Positions 1 to 12,643 of a DNA stretch of 64,000 bases are shown one piece after another (within the stretch, counting starts at the first letter, position 1; each line of letters begins with the position of its first letter). The stretch is taken from contig OY997658.1 of the NCBI GenBank assembly GCA_963921795.1, positions 33,201,347-33,265,346 on the forward strand, written 5' to 3'. Source of the stretch: Nannobrachium achirus. Taxonomy: Eukaryota > Chordata > Actinopteri > Myctophiformes > Myctophidae. The notes below the pieces were generated by a model. The model saw only the letters and a list, made by a program, of their open reading frames with translations. It was not told the DNA's origin and searched no databases. The position numbers and the translations under genes were made by a program.

Positions 1-199
1 GAATTTTCACTTTTTCTATTTTAAAACCTTTTTTTGGGGACCCACTGGCACCTTCTATCCTCACAAAGTCCTATTTCTGAACATTGTGTCTTTCTCTGGT
101 TTTGGGAAGACAGAGATGAAAAGCTTTCCACGGGTTCTCAGAACAGTGCTGTTCTGAGAGTTGATCCGTGTGACGTCACACGGATTCCTGTTTTTTTTT

Positions 200-475
200 T
201 CAGAGTAAAAAATAAATAATAATAATAATAATTTTTAAAACTTTTTTTTCAAAAAACTTTTTTTTTCAAAAACCTTTTTTTTCAAAAAACTTTTTTTTTC
301 AAAAACTTTTTTTCAAAAAACTAACTTTTTTCAAAAACTTTTTTTTTCAAAAAACTTTTTTTTTCAAAAACTTTCTTTTTCAAAAAACTTTTTTTTTCAA
401 AAAACTTTTCTTTTTTTTCTCAAACATTTTTTTTCAAAACATTTTTTTTTTTTTTTTTACTTTTTTTTTATACAT
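200..475. repeat. A/T-rich tandem repeat with self-complementary unit
   Basis: After a short (TAA)n run, a unit of about 15-17 bp (CAAAAAACTTTTTTTT with length variation in both homopolymer runs) is repeated more than ten times. Each unit pairs A-runs with T-runs, so single strands can fold into many small hairpins. No gene signal. Confidence 0.85.
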
Positions 476-709
476 AAATACAATGCAGGTGGGGTTGATT
501 GTCTAATGTAGACTTTCTGTAATGTCTGGTCTAGCAACGGTCGCCCTGTGTCATTTGACAGTAGGCCTATAACATACAACATAGGCCTACAGTAGGCTAT
601 AATCAGAGCTGCAACATTATCCTATTTTTGTATTGGCCCAATATTAACATTATTTGTTGTCAACGTGGGGTCCGGGGAGGAGTGAAGAGGAGGGGAGGGG
701 GGAGGGGTG

Positions 710-905
710 GAAAAACCCCACTAGATGCGCCCCTGAGCAAACAGAGGCCGTTTTGGTATTGCAGCTGGAGAGCCTCATTATAGTAGAGCTAGAACAAACA
801 AAAAGAATGGTCAGGGTGTTTGTTGAGGGTTAAACCTGTCTAAGACTCAATTTTGAGCATATATTTATACAAAAAATATAGTTTTAAAAGCATGGTGTAG
901 GCCCT
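710..905 (+). repeat. Dispersed repeat, copy 1
   Basis: This segment shares an ordered series of blocks with 48500-48697: the CCNTTTTGGTATTGCA block, a block around 'taaacctgt', 'atatttata', and 'aaaagcatggtg' followed by 'cccttta'. The two copies are diverged, so this is an old interspersed repeat. I cannot assign it to a class. Confidence 0.55.
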
Positions 906-1326
906 TTAATGTACGGTAGTGTTAATTTAACTCTGAGTTTGTGCAAATCTACACACTTACAAATGAATACATTATCACTTGGATTTTACTTTGACTAAAC
1001 ACAGACAATTTGTCTGTTTTATCTATTCCCTATAGGACGACTGATATATATATATATATATCTTAATATTATAATTGGAGAGCTAGGTCATGTACGCCAT
1101 GAAGGCCTATTCCCAGCAAACCAGTGAACGTCACGGTTCCCCGCTCGGCATGTACACTGCTCAATACTCTGGAAAGGGCCTAAGCTATGTTTGCCGCCAT
1201 GATTGTACTTAAATGTCAAACAATTAATATAAAACGTTATTTTTTATACAGGCATATATTTTAGCCACCTCTCGCTAGGACCCCCCTCCCACCCTACTGC
1301 GCATGTGCGACTGCAGTGCACACAAG

Positions 1327-1851
1327 TAGAGATGGGATTTATGGCTCTCTGAAGTGAGCCGGATCTCTGGGATCCGTTCCTTTCAAAGAGCCGTTCAAAA
1401 GACTGACTCATTTGAGTTACTATGTAGATTTTGATTATGATTACAAATAACTTCAACCCTATATAAATGTATTTCTGACATACATATGTAGCCTACATAC
1501 CTGCTATTTGAAAATAGCCCATCTACAAGCTCACAAATTATTTTTTTATTTCTTTTCTTTTTTTACATTTTATTCATTGTAAAACCTGTGAAACAGGACA
1601 TTCTTACAGTACATTTTGATACCAATACTTTTGTACTTTTACTTAACATTCCAGGTTTCTACTTGTGGCAGAGTATTTCCACATGGATTGCAGTATTGAT
1701 ATTTTTTTGACTTAAGTAAAGAATTTGAGTACTTTTCCCACCACTCTTCATTTACAAAAGGAACGGCTCCCTACTACGAACCGGATCCCATCGTTCATTT
1801 CAAAGAGCCGTTCACAAGACTTGATTCGTTCGCGAACGTCCCATATCTCAC
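1327..1851. mobile_element. hAT-type element with nested fragments
   Basis: The left edge TAGAGATGGGA and the right edge TCCCATATCT form imperfect inverted termini. Subterminal blocks with 'aaagagccgttca' and 'gactga/gacttgatt' occur near both ends (1385-1410 and 1801-1830). Between them lie one arm of the shared hairpin (1509-1538) and the right end of a CAGTGGTGTAAAGTAAC-type element (about 1613-1744, ending in 'cccaccact'). Flanks 'cacacaag' and 'cacacagt' are compatible with a decayed 8-bp target duplication. No transposase coding remains. Confidence 0.55.
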
Positions 1852-2076
1852 ACAGTAGCAGCAGCAGCAGCAGGCAGACAATCGTATGGCATTTTTGGAC
1901 ACAACACGGACACGGATAGTATTGTTAATGCACAAGCTGCACACACGCTGCAAACACATAAACAGCTTTTAGAAACACTTTTTCTCTTTCGGTTTTCGGC
2001 GGCGGCGGGGGGCGCGACCGGACCGTTAAAATGCCTCGGATCGGATACAGACAGAGAAAGATACACCGTCCTCCGT

Positions 2077-2079
<3 letters not shown>

Positions 2080-2140
<61 letters not shown>

Positions 2141-2145
2141 CGTGC
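2080..2145. repeat. (TG)n microsatellite
   Basis: A nearly pure TG dinucleotide run of about 60 bp ends in TGCG units. It yields long Cys/Val or Thr/His pseudo-ORFs with no biological meaning. Confidence 0.95.
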
Positions 2146-2213
2146 GCTGCAGTGAAAACCTGTCTGTTTCTCTGTCTCTCCGATCCATGTTCACAAAAAA
2201 CATTGCCTCACTT

Positions 2214-2269
2214 CAGTGGCGAAACTAGCCCCCGGTGTGCCCCGATGCGAGATTTTCACCAAGTGCCCC

Positions 2270-2300
<31 letters not shown>

Positions 2301-3143
2301 CCACCTTTTTTCTACAGCGCAAATGCAGACAGCGCAAATGCGGGACACCAGGCTCCAACAGAAGACATCTACACACTCGCCATCTAATTCATGACAATAT
2401 GTAGCCCAACCAAGTAGTGTCTCACTGTCTCCATCTCTCTCTGGTGCTAATGAACTCTTCCCTATGGCACTCCAACACAACAACTCTGACATTAGTCTTC
2501 ACACTACAAACATCACCACGCCGTTTTTCCAAAACAGCATTATAAATATCATCCATTAAGACAACTAGGCCTACATTAATGACAGCACACAGTTTAATTG
2601 ACAGATATGCATCACTGCAAACCAGCATTATTTATATTAATTACTTAACTCACCTGCTAAAGTAAGGAGGATGACAACAACAAGACCAGTTGGGCACGTT
2701 TTGTTCCATATTCCACAGTGTCTTGGTTTTAGAGAGCATGGCAAATATTAACTGTTCCCCAAAGTCGTGTGTTGAAACTTTATATTCCATAATGCCCGAG
2801 AGTGTTGTTTTTACTTCAGAAGTTCAGAACGTCTCTTCAGCCTGTGTTCCGTCAGCAGCACTAAGGGGCCCTGTCATAGCTTCCTGTCATACCAGTGGAC
2901 ATTTCAAAACAAGAGTCATTGTATTGGATATTTGTAAAGTGATCATTCAACACATGTTTTATTTTGAAATGGTAGCAGCCTACTACAGGAAATAGATGTA
3001 ACAGATCAGGACAGAAGCGGCTCCGTCTGTATACATTGTTATTATTAGATTATTTATTTTTTCTCCTCCACCTGCGTGTGCCCCTGGACGTCACGGGCCC
3101 TAATGCGCATGCGTCGGCTGCGTCAGCGGTAGTTACGCCCCTG
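2214..3143 (+). mobile_element. hAT-type non-autonomous transposon, 8-bp TSD CCTCACTT
   Basis: The element begins CAGTGGCGAAACTAG and ends GTAGTTACGCCCCTG, giving an imperfect inverted terminal repeat. It is bounded by a perfect direct repeat CCTCACTT (2206-2213 and 3144-3151), the 8-bp duplication typical of hAT transposases. The interior has a (CAA)n run (about 2272-2300) and an open frame at 2690-2995 that I do not recognise and that shows no RNase-H-like transposase or dimerisation motif. It was probably mobilised in trans by a relative. Confidence 0.85.
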
Positions 3144-4452
3144 CCTCACTTCATAACCACTGGATCGTGTATCATAATAATGCGTTAATAGAGCAAGCAC
3201 GCCGAACGCACACAGTGACACATTCGCGAACGTGCAAATGCTATGGTGTAACTAAATAGCCTACGCATGTAACATTGTGTTGACGGAGGGACGCTACTCT
3301 AACGTGCAAGCTTCAATCGTTATGTTGCTTTCTGCAATGGAGAGCAGGGGTAGGATGAGGAATAGTGGAATACACAAAAAACATACCAGCGAGGCATTTA
3401 TGTAATTTCCAACATCAAAAACCCCAAATATTAACAACAATCAACGGGTCGACATGTCTCAGAACGTGCCTACTTTCGCCATTTGATTTCTCCTGACTCC
3501 TATTATATTGGTGCTAAAAAAGACTAACTCACTTTCAGACACCCCAGACCGGGTGGGGAGGTGGTTGAAAAATCTATTAGAAGTTTGCAATAGAAAAAAG
3601 TACAGTTTCATGACAGTACAAATCACTGCTACAAGGTCAACTAAAAGGAGATCCTAGAAAGCCGAGGCTTATTATTTCCACAGGAAATAAGCCTAATGGG
3701 GCCACGGCCGCTTAAGGGACTGGAGGAGGTTGTGTTGGCGTATTTTACCATTTGTGTCCATGTGTGCCTTTTTGTTCATGATAAATCTTGGATATTCTCT
3801 CACTACCTTAATCAGAAATACGTACCAGCCAGTCTGTCCGCATTTCTGCTAACTCTGCGTCCGACTGTCCGTTGTTCAATTGTGTAAAAAACATAATACA
3901 AAAATGCCTTGCTGAGGCCATTCCCTTTAACTGGCCAATAGGGATATGTGGGCACTTGGAGAGGCGGCCACCTAGACAACTGGGCACTAGGGACATAAAG
4001 TGGAGCACACACTGAACGCGGGCAGCTGCGCAGCGTCCCATCGCGGTATCGACGCACGTGAAGTGCCGCACGGTAACCCCAACTGGATGCGGCGCGCTGC
4101 CACAGCACATCCATTTCCCCCGGTGGGGAGAAGCATGGGAGAAGCCCCCGCAAGGGGCTTTTTTTCTAGTATATATATATATAAAAACCTGAGATGATAA
4201 CTCTGGACAAAATAATGCAAGGCTCAGCTTTAAAACTTGTGTTTTTTAAATGTGAACTAGGCCACTGCAGTCAGCGTCTACACAAGTAGGTCACTGTGAA
4301 GCTGCAGAAACAATATAGAAATGTATATGTACAGTAGTAGTTCTTACATGCATGCACGCATGCATGGTCATTTGTTCCTACAGGCATGCACACCCACACA
4401 CATGCCCCGAGTCTACTGACACTTCGCAGTAGGTAATCAGATATTGTGCCTA
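3144..4452. other. Unassigned non-coding DNA
   Basis: No gene or clear repeat family was recognised. A GC-richer patch near 4010-4125 and a short (TA)n at 4170-4183 stand out. ORFs of 100-113 codons on the minus strand (3808-4153) overlap in two frames and look like chance. Confidence 0.4.

Positions 4453-4515
<63 letters not shown>
4453..4515. repeat. (TA)n microsatellite
   Basis: About 30 uninterrupted TA units. Self-complementary, so prone to cruciform extrusion and length change. Confidence 0.97.
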
Positions 4516-4517
<2 letters not shown>

Positions 4518-4559
4518 ACAGTATGTTCAAGAAACCAGTAAAAGTTGTCAAGGAGCACT

Positions 4560-5130
4560 CGTTTTGACGTTCACCACACACTAATCACCACCAGATGGCG
4601 ACGTCAGCCACTGCTCTGCCATTCACCAGAGTGTATATAAGAGAGTTACGTCACGCTTTGAACTCGCCGCAGACCGGAAGTGTTTACTCTTTATTTACTA
4701 GCCTAGCCTAGCCTAGCCTAGCCTAGCCATTAGCTCCATTGTAGTCACTTGGACAGGGCGTTTAACGTGCGCTTGCCCAGGCCTTACGGCCTGGGCATAA
4801 ATATAACGATTGCATTCACCACGGCTTCGTAACTCGCGCGGCGCTCCGCCGGCCGCGCGGCCCTGGCCCGCTCTTCGCGGCCACTCGCGCCTGCGGCGCT
4901 CGGGGGCGAAGAGCAGGACCAAGGTCCGCTGGCCTTCGCGCCGCTTGGGGCTTCGTGGACCCAGGGGGGCCTCGTAACTCGTTTGGGCTTCGTGGATACA
5001 GGGGGGCTTCGGTAGCCGCTCGCAGTGTCGTGGACAATAGAGCGGCGCACCGCCTGGAGTACGTTGTTGTGGCGACCGCTTGCTCCGCCCCGTGCCGCAC
5101 CACGAGTGCTCCGCGTCTCGAATGTGCTGT
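4560..5130. other. TATA-like site followed by CpG-dense GC-rich island of unknown origin
   Basis: A TATATAAG-like box sits at 4633-4641. A (TAGCC)n run (about 4699-4728), a perfect hairpin GCCCAGGCC-ttac-GGCCTGGGC (about 4776-4797) and then about 320 bp of very CpG-rich DNA (about 4800-5120) follow. A 'gcttcgtgga' plus 'caggggggc' motif recurs in tandem at about 4950-5010. The composition differs sharply from the AT-rich surroundings. It could be a retroelement promoter/leader, a solo LTR, or a CpG-island promoter; no protein domain is recognisable in any frame, including a 170-codon minus-strand ORF at 4713-5225. Confidence 0.4.
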
Positions 5131-5567
5131 TTCTCTAATATACTATGACATATATATATACTGACGTCCACAAAATGTGATGATCTGTTAGGTACAAATC
5201 TTGTTGACTTATTGACTTTTCCCATATTTTATGTATTGATCTTGCACATCTTTAAACAGGCTATATTTACGAGCGTAATGCCCTCCCTGATACTCCCAGC
5301 CAATAGTGATGTCTTATTCTGAGTAATGGGTCTCTGAAGTGTACTTGTTTTGCTGTTTTGGGGCCAAGAGCAGGCAGTAAAGTGTCCATCCGAGGATTTC
5401 AGGGTCCTCATAGGCCCTCCCCAGGTGTGCCTCGCTACTCATAAAGTAGAAGGTTTTCAGTCATGGTAAAAACATGGATAAATGTGTCCACAGAGTGCAG
5501 GCTACCTTTAACAAAAGCACACACACACACGCACGCACACACACACGCACACACGCACGCACGTACG

Positions 5568-5610
<43 letters not shown>

Positions 5611-5629
5611 ACACACACACGCACGCACG

Positions 5630-5704
<75 letters not shown>

Positions 5705-8475
5705 TCTCACTGTCCTTTCAGCAACCGAGACAACGTATAAATTAATTTTGCGTATTCTGTATTCCTCGGTGAAAAGCTGTATGTTTGGCCATGTTTTATT
5801 TGATTCACTGGGACAAATGGGGTTTCCACTTAATTCAAAACATGCATTCCCATTGTTTCGCTCAAAACCAACATGGCTGCAACAGTACGGTCACATGGTT
5901 AATTTGAGTTTGTAGCATCCATTGAGGTTAACCATCGCCATTGTTCCATACTTTCTGTGGAGGAAAACCGGTGTGTTTCCATGTAGAGGTATGTGTTCTG
6001 TTTACTTTTATCACTGTTCCTCCAGCACGCCGGAAAACCTGTTTGTTTGTTTATGAGGAATCTGGGCTTCACTCGTAACTTTCATTCACCACTTGAAAGC
6101 TCTTGACTTGCTACTAATTTACCTTGAGGGACTTCAAAATTATCTGTCTGCGCTGTCTGAATCTTTTTTTGTGGTGACAACTTGTCATCATCAAAGATTT
6201 TCTTTAGAGTTTGATGAAAGCCTCTGTAGATGGATGGGTTAATGTTATATTTCAGATGCCTAGGCTGCTTCATAGAGATAGTCTCCTAAAGTCTACTTAC
6301 ACATGTCTTCTTGATCCTCAAAAAACCCTTTTTGTTGATTTCTATGCCTTCATTTGTTTTTTCAACTTTAGTCATTGCTTTGTATTTAAGTTTTCTAGTA
6401 TTACAGAACTCCTAGGAAAAGCAAGTGGACCAGCTATTATAAAATCCTCTTGCATTTCCCCTGGTGTTTTGTTTTATCCCAGACTATGTCACCCACTGCA
6501 GCTGCAGTTATTTTGAACAGGAAACTGTGCACAGTGAATGAGAGCGGGTAGTACTAGGCGCACAAGAATAGACAGTGTCCACCAGCCACAGAATCCAGCC
6601 GCAGAAATCACCATTGAGATACCTTAAGGGTCCCACATGTGCCAGGACTGGGGAGAAAGTTGTGTGGTTAAGGGGTTTTATTTTCTCCTTAGTCAATAGC
6701 CAACCACTTCACCTGGTAATGCCTGTATAAATATATAAACGCTGTGTTTTTTATCCAAAGTTATCCCAAGTTCAGATTTCCCCTCTTTTCCCTTCTTGGG
6801 GGGAAGGTTTTGGGTGTAACGGTCTACCGAGACTTATGTCAGAAAAGGAACTTGATCTCCCCCAAAGTGTGACATTGTGTAAACACTGTAGTAGTTCTAA
6901 CCAAACAAATTTGCTGCATATGCATATGAAAATATTACAAGTGTGTCACCAGGGTGTTAGCATGTTGTTTCATCTGCACCATTTGATCCCCTGTCACACT
7001 ATTCCTGCTCCCTTCGCACTGTTTGTATATTCTTTGTCAAGCTATGTAAACCCACCTACCTAGATGTTCTCCTTTGTAGAAAAAGTGAAAGATGAATCAC
7101 TGCCCACCTCTGGTTTTGTAGAAACGCCATTCCAAGAGCAGGGATTCCAGACTTGGTTGTAGATTAAATAGTTGAAGAGAAGAGATTGTCTTGAAGAGAT
7201 TCAGCAACATTCAACCATTTGAGTGCGGCTGCGGGTCTATTTTCATGTTTATGAGAAGCTGAGTGGATAACCTGTTGGCAGTGGAGGACAGTACAGATCT
7301 CTCTTCACTCTAAATTGCGGGCAGGCATCCCTGCAGCCCTACATGAAGACCATTTAGTCCCATCAAGATAATCCTTAATAAAGAACGGCTTCACATTTAA
7401 TCTTAGCTCACTTCTCAAATTTCTTGCTTGATATGGTTTTTGGCAAGTGGCTTTTTAGCACTGATGTCAGTTGAATAGTATCAGTGCATCTTTTGTTAAG
7501 CTTCCATTTGGCAGAGGTTGAAGGCCCTTTTCAGGCTTATTTTTTATCGATTGCTTTATTGTTCTACTTCATGTATCCACTTAGTTATATATAGTTACTT
7601 TTATCCACCAGCTTTCTACCACTACTTATGCTGTGCTAGTGTGTATGAATATTCTTCATTGTGGGTCAATGAAAAGTAGCTTAGTGCATGTTCTGCATTT
7701 TAAAAGCCATACCCATGGAAACCACCAATTAAACCCAAATTTATCATTTTAAAACTCAAGTGGCCTCTCAGCGTTGCCTTCCGCTTCAACCCACATTTTT
7801 ACATAAAAACGCTTGAATTTAACAACCCCTTGTTTTATACTGTGGAACATGAAAATATAGGTGAGTCCCAACATATCTAGTAAAACGACGAGGTTGATTG
7901 GAGCCTTGATTCAAACCATACCATTCAGCAGGGCATGCCGTAGATGAGCACGGGGAAAATATGAGTTTAGTCGTGGAGACATAAACAACTCTGGTAATTA
8001 TACTGTGCAATTTGAAAATAACTCACTTGCAAAATTACATCGCAAGCTAATTTTACACAGCTGCTCATTGAAAAATAGAGAGCGAGAGCGTAAACGCAAT
8101 AACTCAATTGGCATGTGTACCTCTCAGCTATTAGAAATAGTCACTCGAGAGTCCCTGAGCATCTATTAGTCAATTGAGTTATCAGGAACCTCCTCGATAT
8201 GCAATATATTTTCATGCTCCGATTTTTGAAATATGAGCCCGTGGATCTACCTGTACTGTATAGGCACCCGCTTTGGAAAACAGGAGGTAGCATTTGAAAT
8301 CACAGTGGGTCCACATCAATACCACAGTGTATTTAAATCAGCAGCACTGCTGCTGCCTGGGTCTATTTTGGTCAGCTCCTTGTCGACTGCTGCTTCAGCG
8401 GTTGGTTGGTCGCTGTGGACCTGCTTGCTCTCTCAGTGGATTGAGATAACACCGCCGCTTTCCACGTCCCACATA
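5131..8475. other. Unassigned AT-rich non-coding DNA
   Basis: Apart from the CA/CG microsatellite at 5518-5700, I see no gene, RNA or transposon end here. Short ORFs are isolated, without homology or splice context. Parts may be conserved regulatory sequence, which cannot be judged from one genome. Confidence 0.4.
5518..5700. repeat. Compound (CA)n/(GCAC)n microsatellite
   Basis: CA dinucleotides are interspersed with GCAC tetranucleotides on the left side and become pure (CA)n on the right (about 5632-5700). Total about 180 bp. Confidence 0.97.
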
Positions 8476-8675
8476 ATATCGTTGCTGTCGGGTAGAAACC
8501 TCCTATCTCCATATTCTAACTTTTTGTCGCCTTTCTTGATCATACTACAGTGCAGTGTCACATACAATCATCAAAAGTAGCAGAGTTAGAGCTTGTAGAT
8601 CTGCGGCTTTTGAATTACAATCCTGAAAAGTAACAGTTTTGGACATATAAGGTTTCCACCTGACAGAGTCGATAT
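8476..8675 (+). mobile_element. Family F element (ATATCGT...GTCGGG termini), copy 1
   Basis: The left end ATATCGTTGCTGTCGGGT and the right end CCTGACAGAGTCGATAT are inverted repeats shared with 16824-17068 and 29087-29327. The subterminal 'ggacatataaggtttccacc' is also shared. The middle holds a damaged hairpin: AAAAGTAGCAGA at about 8569-8580 pairs with TCTGCGGCTTTT at about 8600-8611, and one arm of the shared GAGCTTGTAGATCTGC motif survives between. No reliable target duplication, so the superfamily is open. Confidence 0.75.
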
Positions 8676-9257
8676 GTGCTACCGCTTTCGACATTCCAAA
8701 GAAAATGTCTTCATTGAATAACTATCTAATTGATGGGGATTTTGTTGTTTGGGTGACACGAAATGTTCTGCAACGCAGCGATGAAGTATTAAGAGTGTAT
8801 CTGAATGTCTGTTTAAAATAATACTCATTAACGTTATTCACATTTTTAAATCACCCACCGACTGGTGGGTAATGGAGACAACATGCCGTGCATGCAGTGG
8901 ATGCGTAGGCTAACTGCTGCAAACACACTGTTCCATTCTTCTGGGCGTGGGTGTTCTTTTTCTCTCACCACCTCTTTACTGTAGCTAATGCATGATTTCC
9001 TCTTTCTAGCTTTTCATTTTTCATTGTTACAGTTAGCATTTCGCCCGCTGTTTTATTACCTGTAATTAAGCAAATTTGAAGGAATGGGTCATTGCACTTG
9101 AAACCATTCATAACGCAGCACGGATGTCTTTGTCGGTCTGGAGAGGGCGGGTGTGTGTGGGTGCAAAATAAAGTTAAGAATGGCACGGTACATTAAAGCG
9201 AAAAGCCTGGATATGTCTGCTCCAGTAACGGATGGATGTGGACGATGGTCTAAGCTC

Positions 9258-9290
9258 ATCAGTAGTAGTAGTAGTAGTAGTAGTAGTAGC
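9258..9290. repeat. (AGT)n microsatellite
   Basis: About ten AGT/TAG units in a row. Confidence 0.95.
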
Positions 9291-9856
9291 ATGGCCTTGT
9301 GTGGCAGTATTGAACAGTTGACATAATAACGTGGGGTGGACAGAAGGCAGTCATTACCTCGCACACAGTCGCGGTGCATACGTGTTGACGGAGGACTTCC
9401 ACTATGTCTACAGTGGGGGACGGACGCTCTGGCCGCTGACTGAGAAAAGCCCCCGCTCCCCATCACCTAAAGCTAATGACCTAAGCCCCATGTTAGTCTA
9501 TTTATGGTGGACAGAGATCCTGCATTGACCTAAAGACACAAGACAGAGAGAGAGAGAGAGTGCACAACCCAAAAAAAGTGGTTTGTGGTGAAAGGAAAAA
9601 CATAACAAAAACAAAGAGGGAAGGGGAAAAGAAGAATAAGAAGAAAAGTCCTCCGGCCCTCGGGGTGTGTGTGAGCTGAGCCTGGTGATCCAGAGGACAG
9701 GCGGGGGGGGGAGGGGGGATCTGCCATTTCATTGTCTTAGTCCCCACTGATACAATCTGGAGAGGGGCTCTGTTGCTTAAAGCTTGTGAGTGAATGACAT
9801 ATGGGGACCTGGTGTGAGGCGAGACTCCCCCGTGCCTCCTTCGTGGCCAAAGTCTT

Positions 9857-9966
<110 letters not shown>

Positions 9967-10154
9967 CACACAACGAGAGTGAGAGCAACTTTTCTGCTTT
10001 TTAAAACAGCAGTGGCAGCAGCACCAAACCCCTCGCTCTCCCAACCCCATGCTCACTCACTCACTGCCTTTATCCCTCCCTCCCTCTCTCTCTCTCTCTC
10101 CCTCCTCTCTCTCTCTTTCTCTCTCTCTGTTTTTTTCCCCTCTCTCTTCCACAG

Positions 10155-10482
10155 ACACTCGCTAGGCACTGCCTGAAGCAGTTATCGGACAACTCTCGTT
10201 CTCGCTATAGGACTCTCGGGTCTCCTGAGATACGGCGCGGCGGCTCCATGGCTTCCAACACTTAAAATGAAAAAGAAAAAAGTTGTCTGGTAGGGGTCAT
10301 CATTTGTTGCCAGTTTTTCCACCGACACCCCAAGATCTCCTTTCAGAGAAACTTTCTCTGCTGGACTGACTGACCAACTGCCTCGTAGAAGATTGCTTTC
10401 TTCCTTTCTTTCTTTTTTTTTTAAAGAGAAAAATCAAGCAAGGGATACACGCAAAAGTACAAGGGATTCGTCCATAATTGTA
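10155..10482 (+). other. eya1: Probable non-coding 5' exon of eya1
   Basis: The stretch is preceded by a long pyrimidine tract (about 10075-10150) ending in CCACAG and followed by a consensus donor GTGAGTAT at 10483. It is GC-richer and unlike neighbouring repeats. Two tiny upstream ORFs occur: ATG at 10248 (five codons plus stop, 10248-10265) in good context, and ATG at 10267 (eight codons plus stop, 10267-10293). If its 3' end (TA) is spliced directly to the coding exon at 20560 (G), the join makes an in-frame TAG two codons before the start codon, which supports 20564 as initiator. Exon status is inferred from splice signals only; a first exon starting further 5' without the acceptor is also possible. 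Confidence 0.45.
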
Positions 10483-11697
10483 GTGAGTATGAATTTGCAT
10501 TCTGCATGATGTCTGGCATGTTTGTGTGCTAATTGCCCTGGTCCTACTTTGTCTAATTACCAAACGTTTTGTAGGATTTTGCCAAAATAAGTGTCTGAAT
10601 ATGATGATATGTGAGGAGAGAATTATCTTAGGCATCAAAATGTTAATGTTGTGGCATTAGTTTCATGTCAGCATGTTAGAAATTCAATTAAGGCAAGAAA
10701 GCAAATTAAAGCATTAATGACAACAGGTCAGTATTAATAACTGGTTATTATTCTTACTTGCTATATTTATATATAATACAAATACAATTGTCACAGTGCA
10801 GTTTTCTGTGAAGAAATTAATAAGATGTATTAAGGGGGATTTTAACTTAATTCTATCATTATTACCCTAATAATATTTTTGTTGATGTAATAAAACATGG
10901 ACACAAATATAAGCTCTGAAAAAATATGCCGTTCTGTTGAATAAATTTAACTACTCAAATTAATCAGCCGAATATGTCACAACAAAATACAGCATTTAAG
11001 AATTGCCGAAAATTCTAAGCATTGTAGCAACCCTTTGCATAATTATTTTATGATTACAAACATAAATATATTTTTCTATTTCATAGATTTGCCGTTCAAA
11101 AGCAGTCTGTCTAGAAATTCCTACTTCTAATATTACAAATTGAGTCTTCGTAAATACAAAATAATTCTATAACTTCTGCTGAAGGAAAATAATACCCCAC
11201 TTCCACATTAAAATCACAAACCGTCACAATATAAAAAGGGGAAGCGCAATCTGAGATAATGTCCCGATTAGGAAATAAAAACCCCACATGATGTGCAGTG
11301 TTATATAGCGTCCACCCAACGCCCGGCCCAGCGTACATATTAGATCCCCGCCGATCATGCCGGTCCCCGCAGGAGACCCTTTTCGACTGGCAGAACAAAC
11401 AAAACCAGCACAGTTAAAGCAGCTGACATCTAATGCCATCTGCTGAGGCCATGGAATGCTGTTAGGAGACCTGTGTGAGGCTCAGCTCTCGGCCTCAGCG
11501 TCTCTCAAGACAACAGGCCCAAGGCTTGACCGCTGTCTGTGCTCTCCCTCTCTCTCTCTCTCTTCTCTATGGTCAGGCCCTTCTGTAAATGTAGTGAAGA
11601 TGATTGGCTCGCTGTAATTACCAGTCAGTGTAATTGAAGGATGTTCTGGTTTAATGTACTGTGTGTGATCATCACAGACTCAGAGATCACCACTTGG

Positions 11698-11700
<3 letters not shown>

Positions 11701-11783
<83 letters not shown>

Positions 11784-11811
11784 TGTGGTGTGGTGTGGTG
11801 TGGTGTGGTGT

Positions 11812-11876
<65 letters not shown>
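11701..11876. repeat. (TG)n-(GGTGT)n-(TG)n-(GA)n compound microsatellite
   Basis: An 80-bp TG run is followed by seven or so GGTGT units (about 11781-11816), a second TG run and a GA run. Confidence 0.97.
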
Positions 11877-11974
11877 GGTTTTTGTCTCTGAAATTGTGTT
11901 TCTATTTCCCCCGGTCCTTTTTATTATCCGATTCCTGTCATGTGCAAATGGCGCCTCTTTCTGTCTTCAGAAAA

Positions 11975-12108
<134 letters not shown>

Positions 12109-12571
12109 TAGAAGATGAAAGAGAGTAAAATAAGAGTGGTTAGGATGCAATAAATGAGCCGGCGCTGCTTGCAGTGAGGCCTCCTCCCTGTGTAGACAAA
12201 CACAACAGCGTGCACCGCCTGCTGCAGCCATTCACTCACACAATAACCCTATTTATCCAATTAACAGATAATGAGCAGCCTGATTTGGGGCTGTTTGCCC
12301 TGTGTATTTGCTTTAGTAAGGCGTGCACAGGGAGAGATTGCACGCCCTTCTTTTTCGCGCCGGCTCTGTGGAACTGCGTGCGTTTGCATGTGGAAGCTGG
12401 AGTGATTGGCGCTGACGGAGGCATTGTTTGCCTACGGCCTGATGCCTTCCGTATGGACGCGTCTAGCCGGGCCGAGCTCTCGTCTCTCCCGCACTGGAGA
12501 TTGAAGATGCTGAAAGACATAGAGGGCTAATTGACACAGCCTCACTCGGGCTGTTGGTGAGGAAGAGTGAG

Positions 12572-12577
<6 letters not shown>

Positions 12578-12640
<63 letters not shown>
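12578..12640. repeat. (GA)n microsatellite
   Basis: About 30 GA units in a purine-only stretch. Confidence 0.97.

Positions 12641-12643
<3 letters not shown>

Larger units (their letters stand above)
1..1326. other. Non-coding upstream DNA
   Basis: No open reading frame here resembles a known protein; the two short ORFs are not conserved-looking. The stretch contains an A/T tandem array (200-475), a purine-rich tract near 670-715, one dispersed-repeat copy (about 710-905) and a short (TA)n run near 1042-1061. It may be intergenic or a more 5' intron of eya1; the sequence does not decide. Confidence 0.5.

Noticed and set aside
2690..2995. A 101-codon ORF inside the hAT element at 2214-3143
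   Set aside because: Shows no hAT transposase motif (no RNase-H acidic residues in context, no dimerisation region) and is too short.
4713..5225. A 170-codon minus-strand ORF in the GC-rich island
   Set aside because: No recognisable domain; GC-rich DNA lacks stop codons by composition, and three frames are open at once.
5435..5915. Long ORFs made of His/Thr, Cys/Val or Arg/Glu repeats (here and at most microsatellites)
   Set aside because: They are six-frame translations of (CA)n, (TG)n or (GA)n runs; no unique protein sequence, splice context or composition typical of genes.
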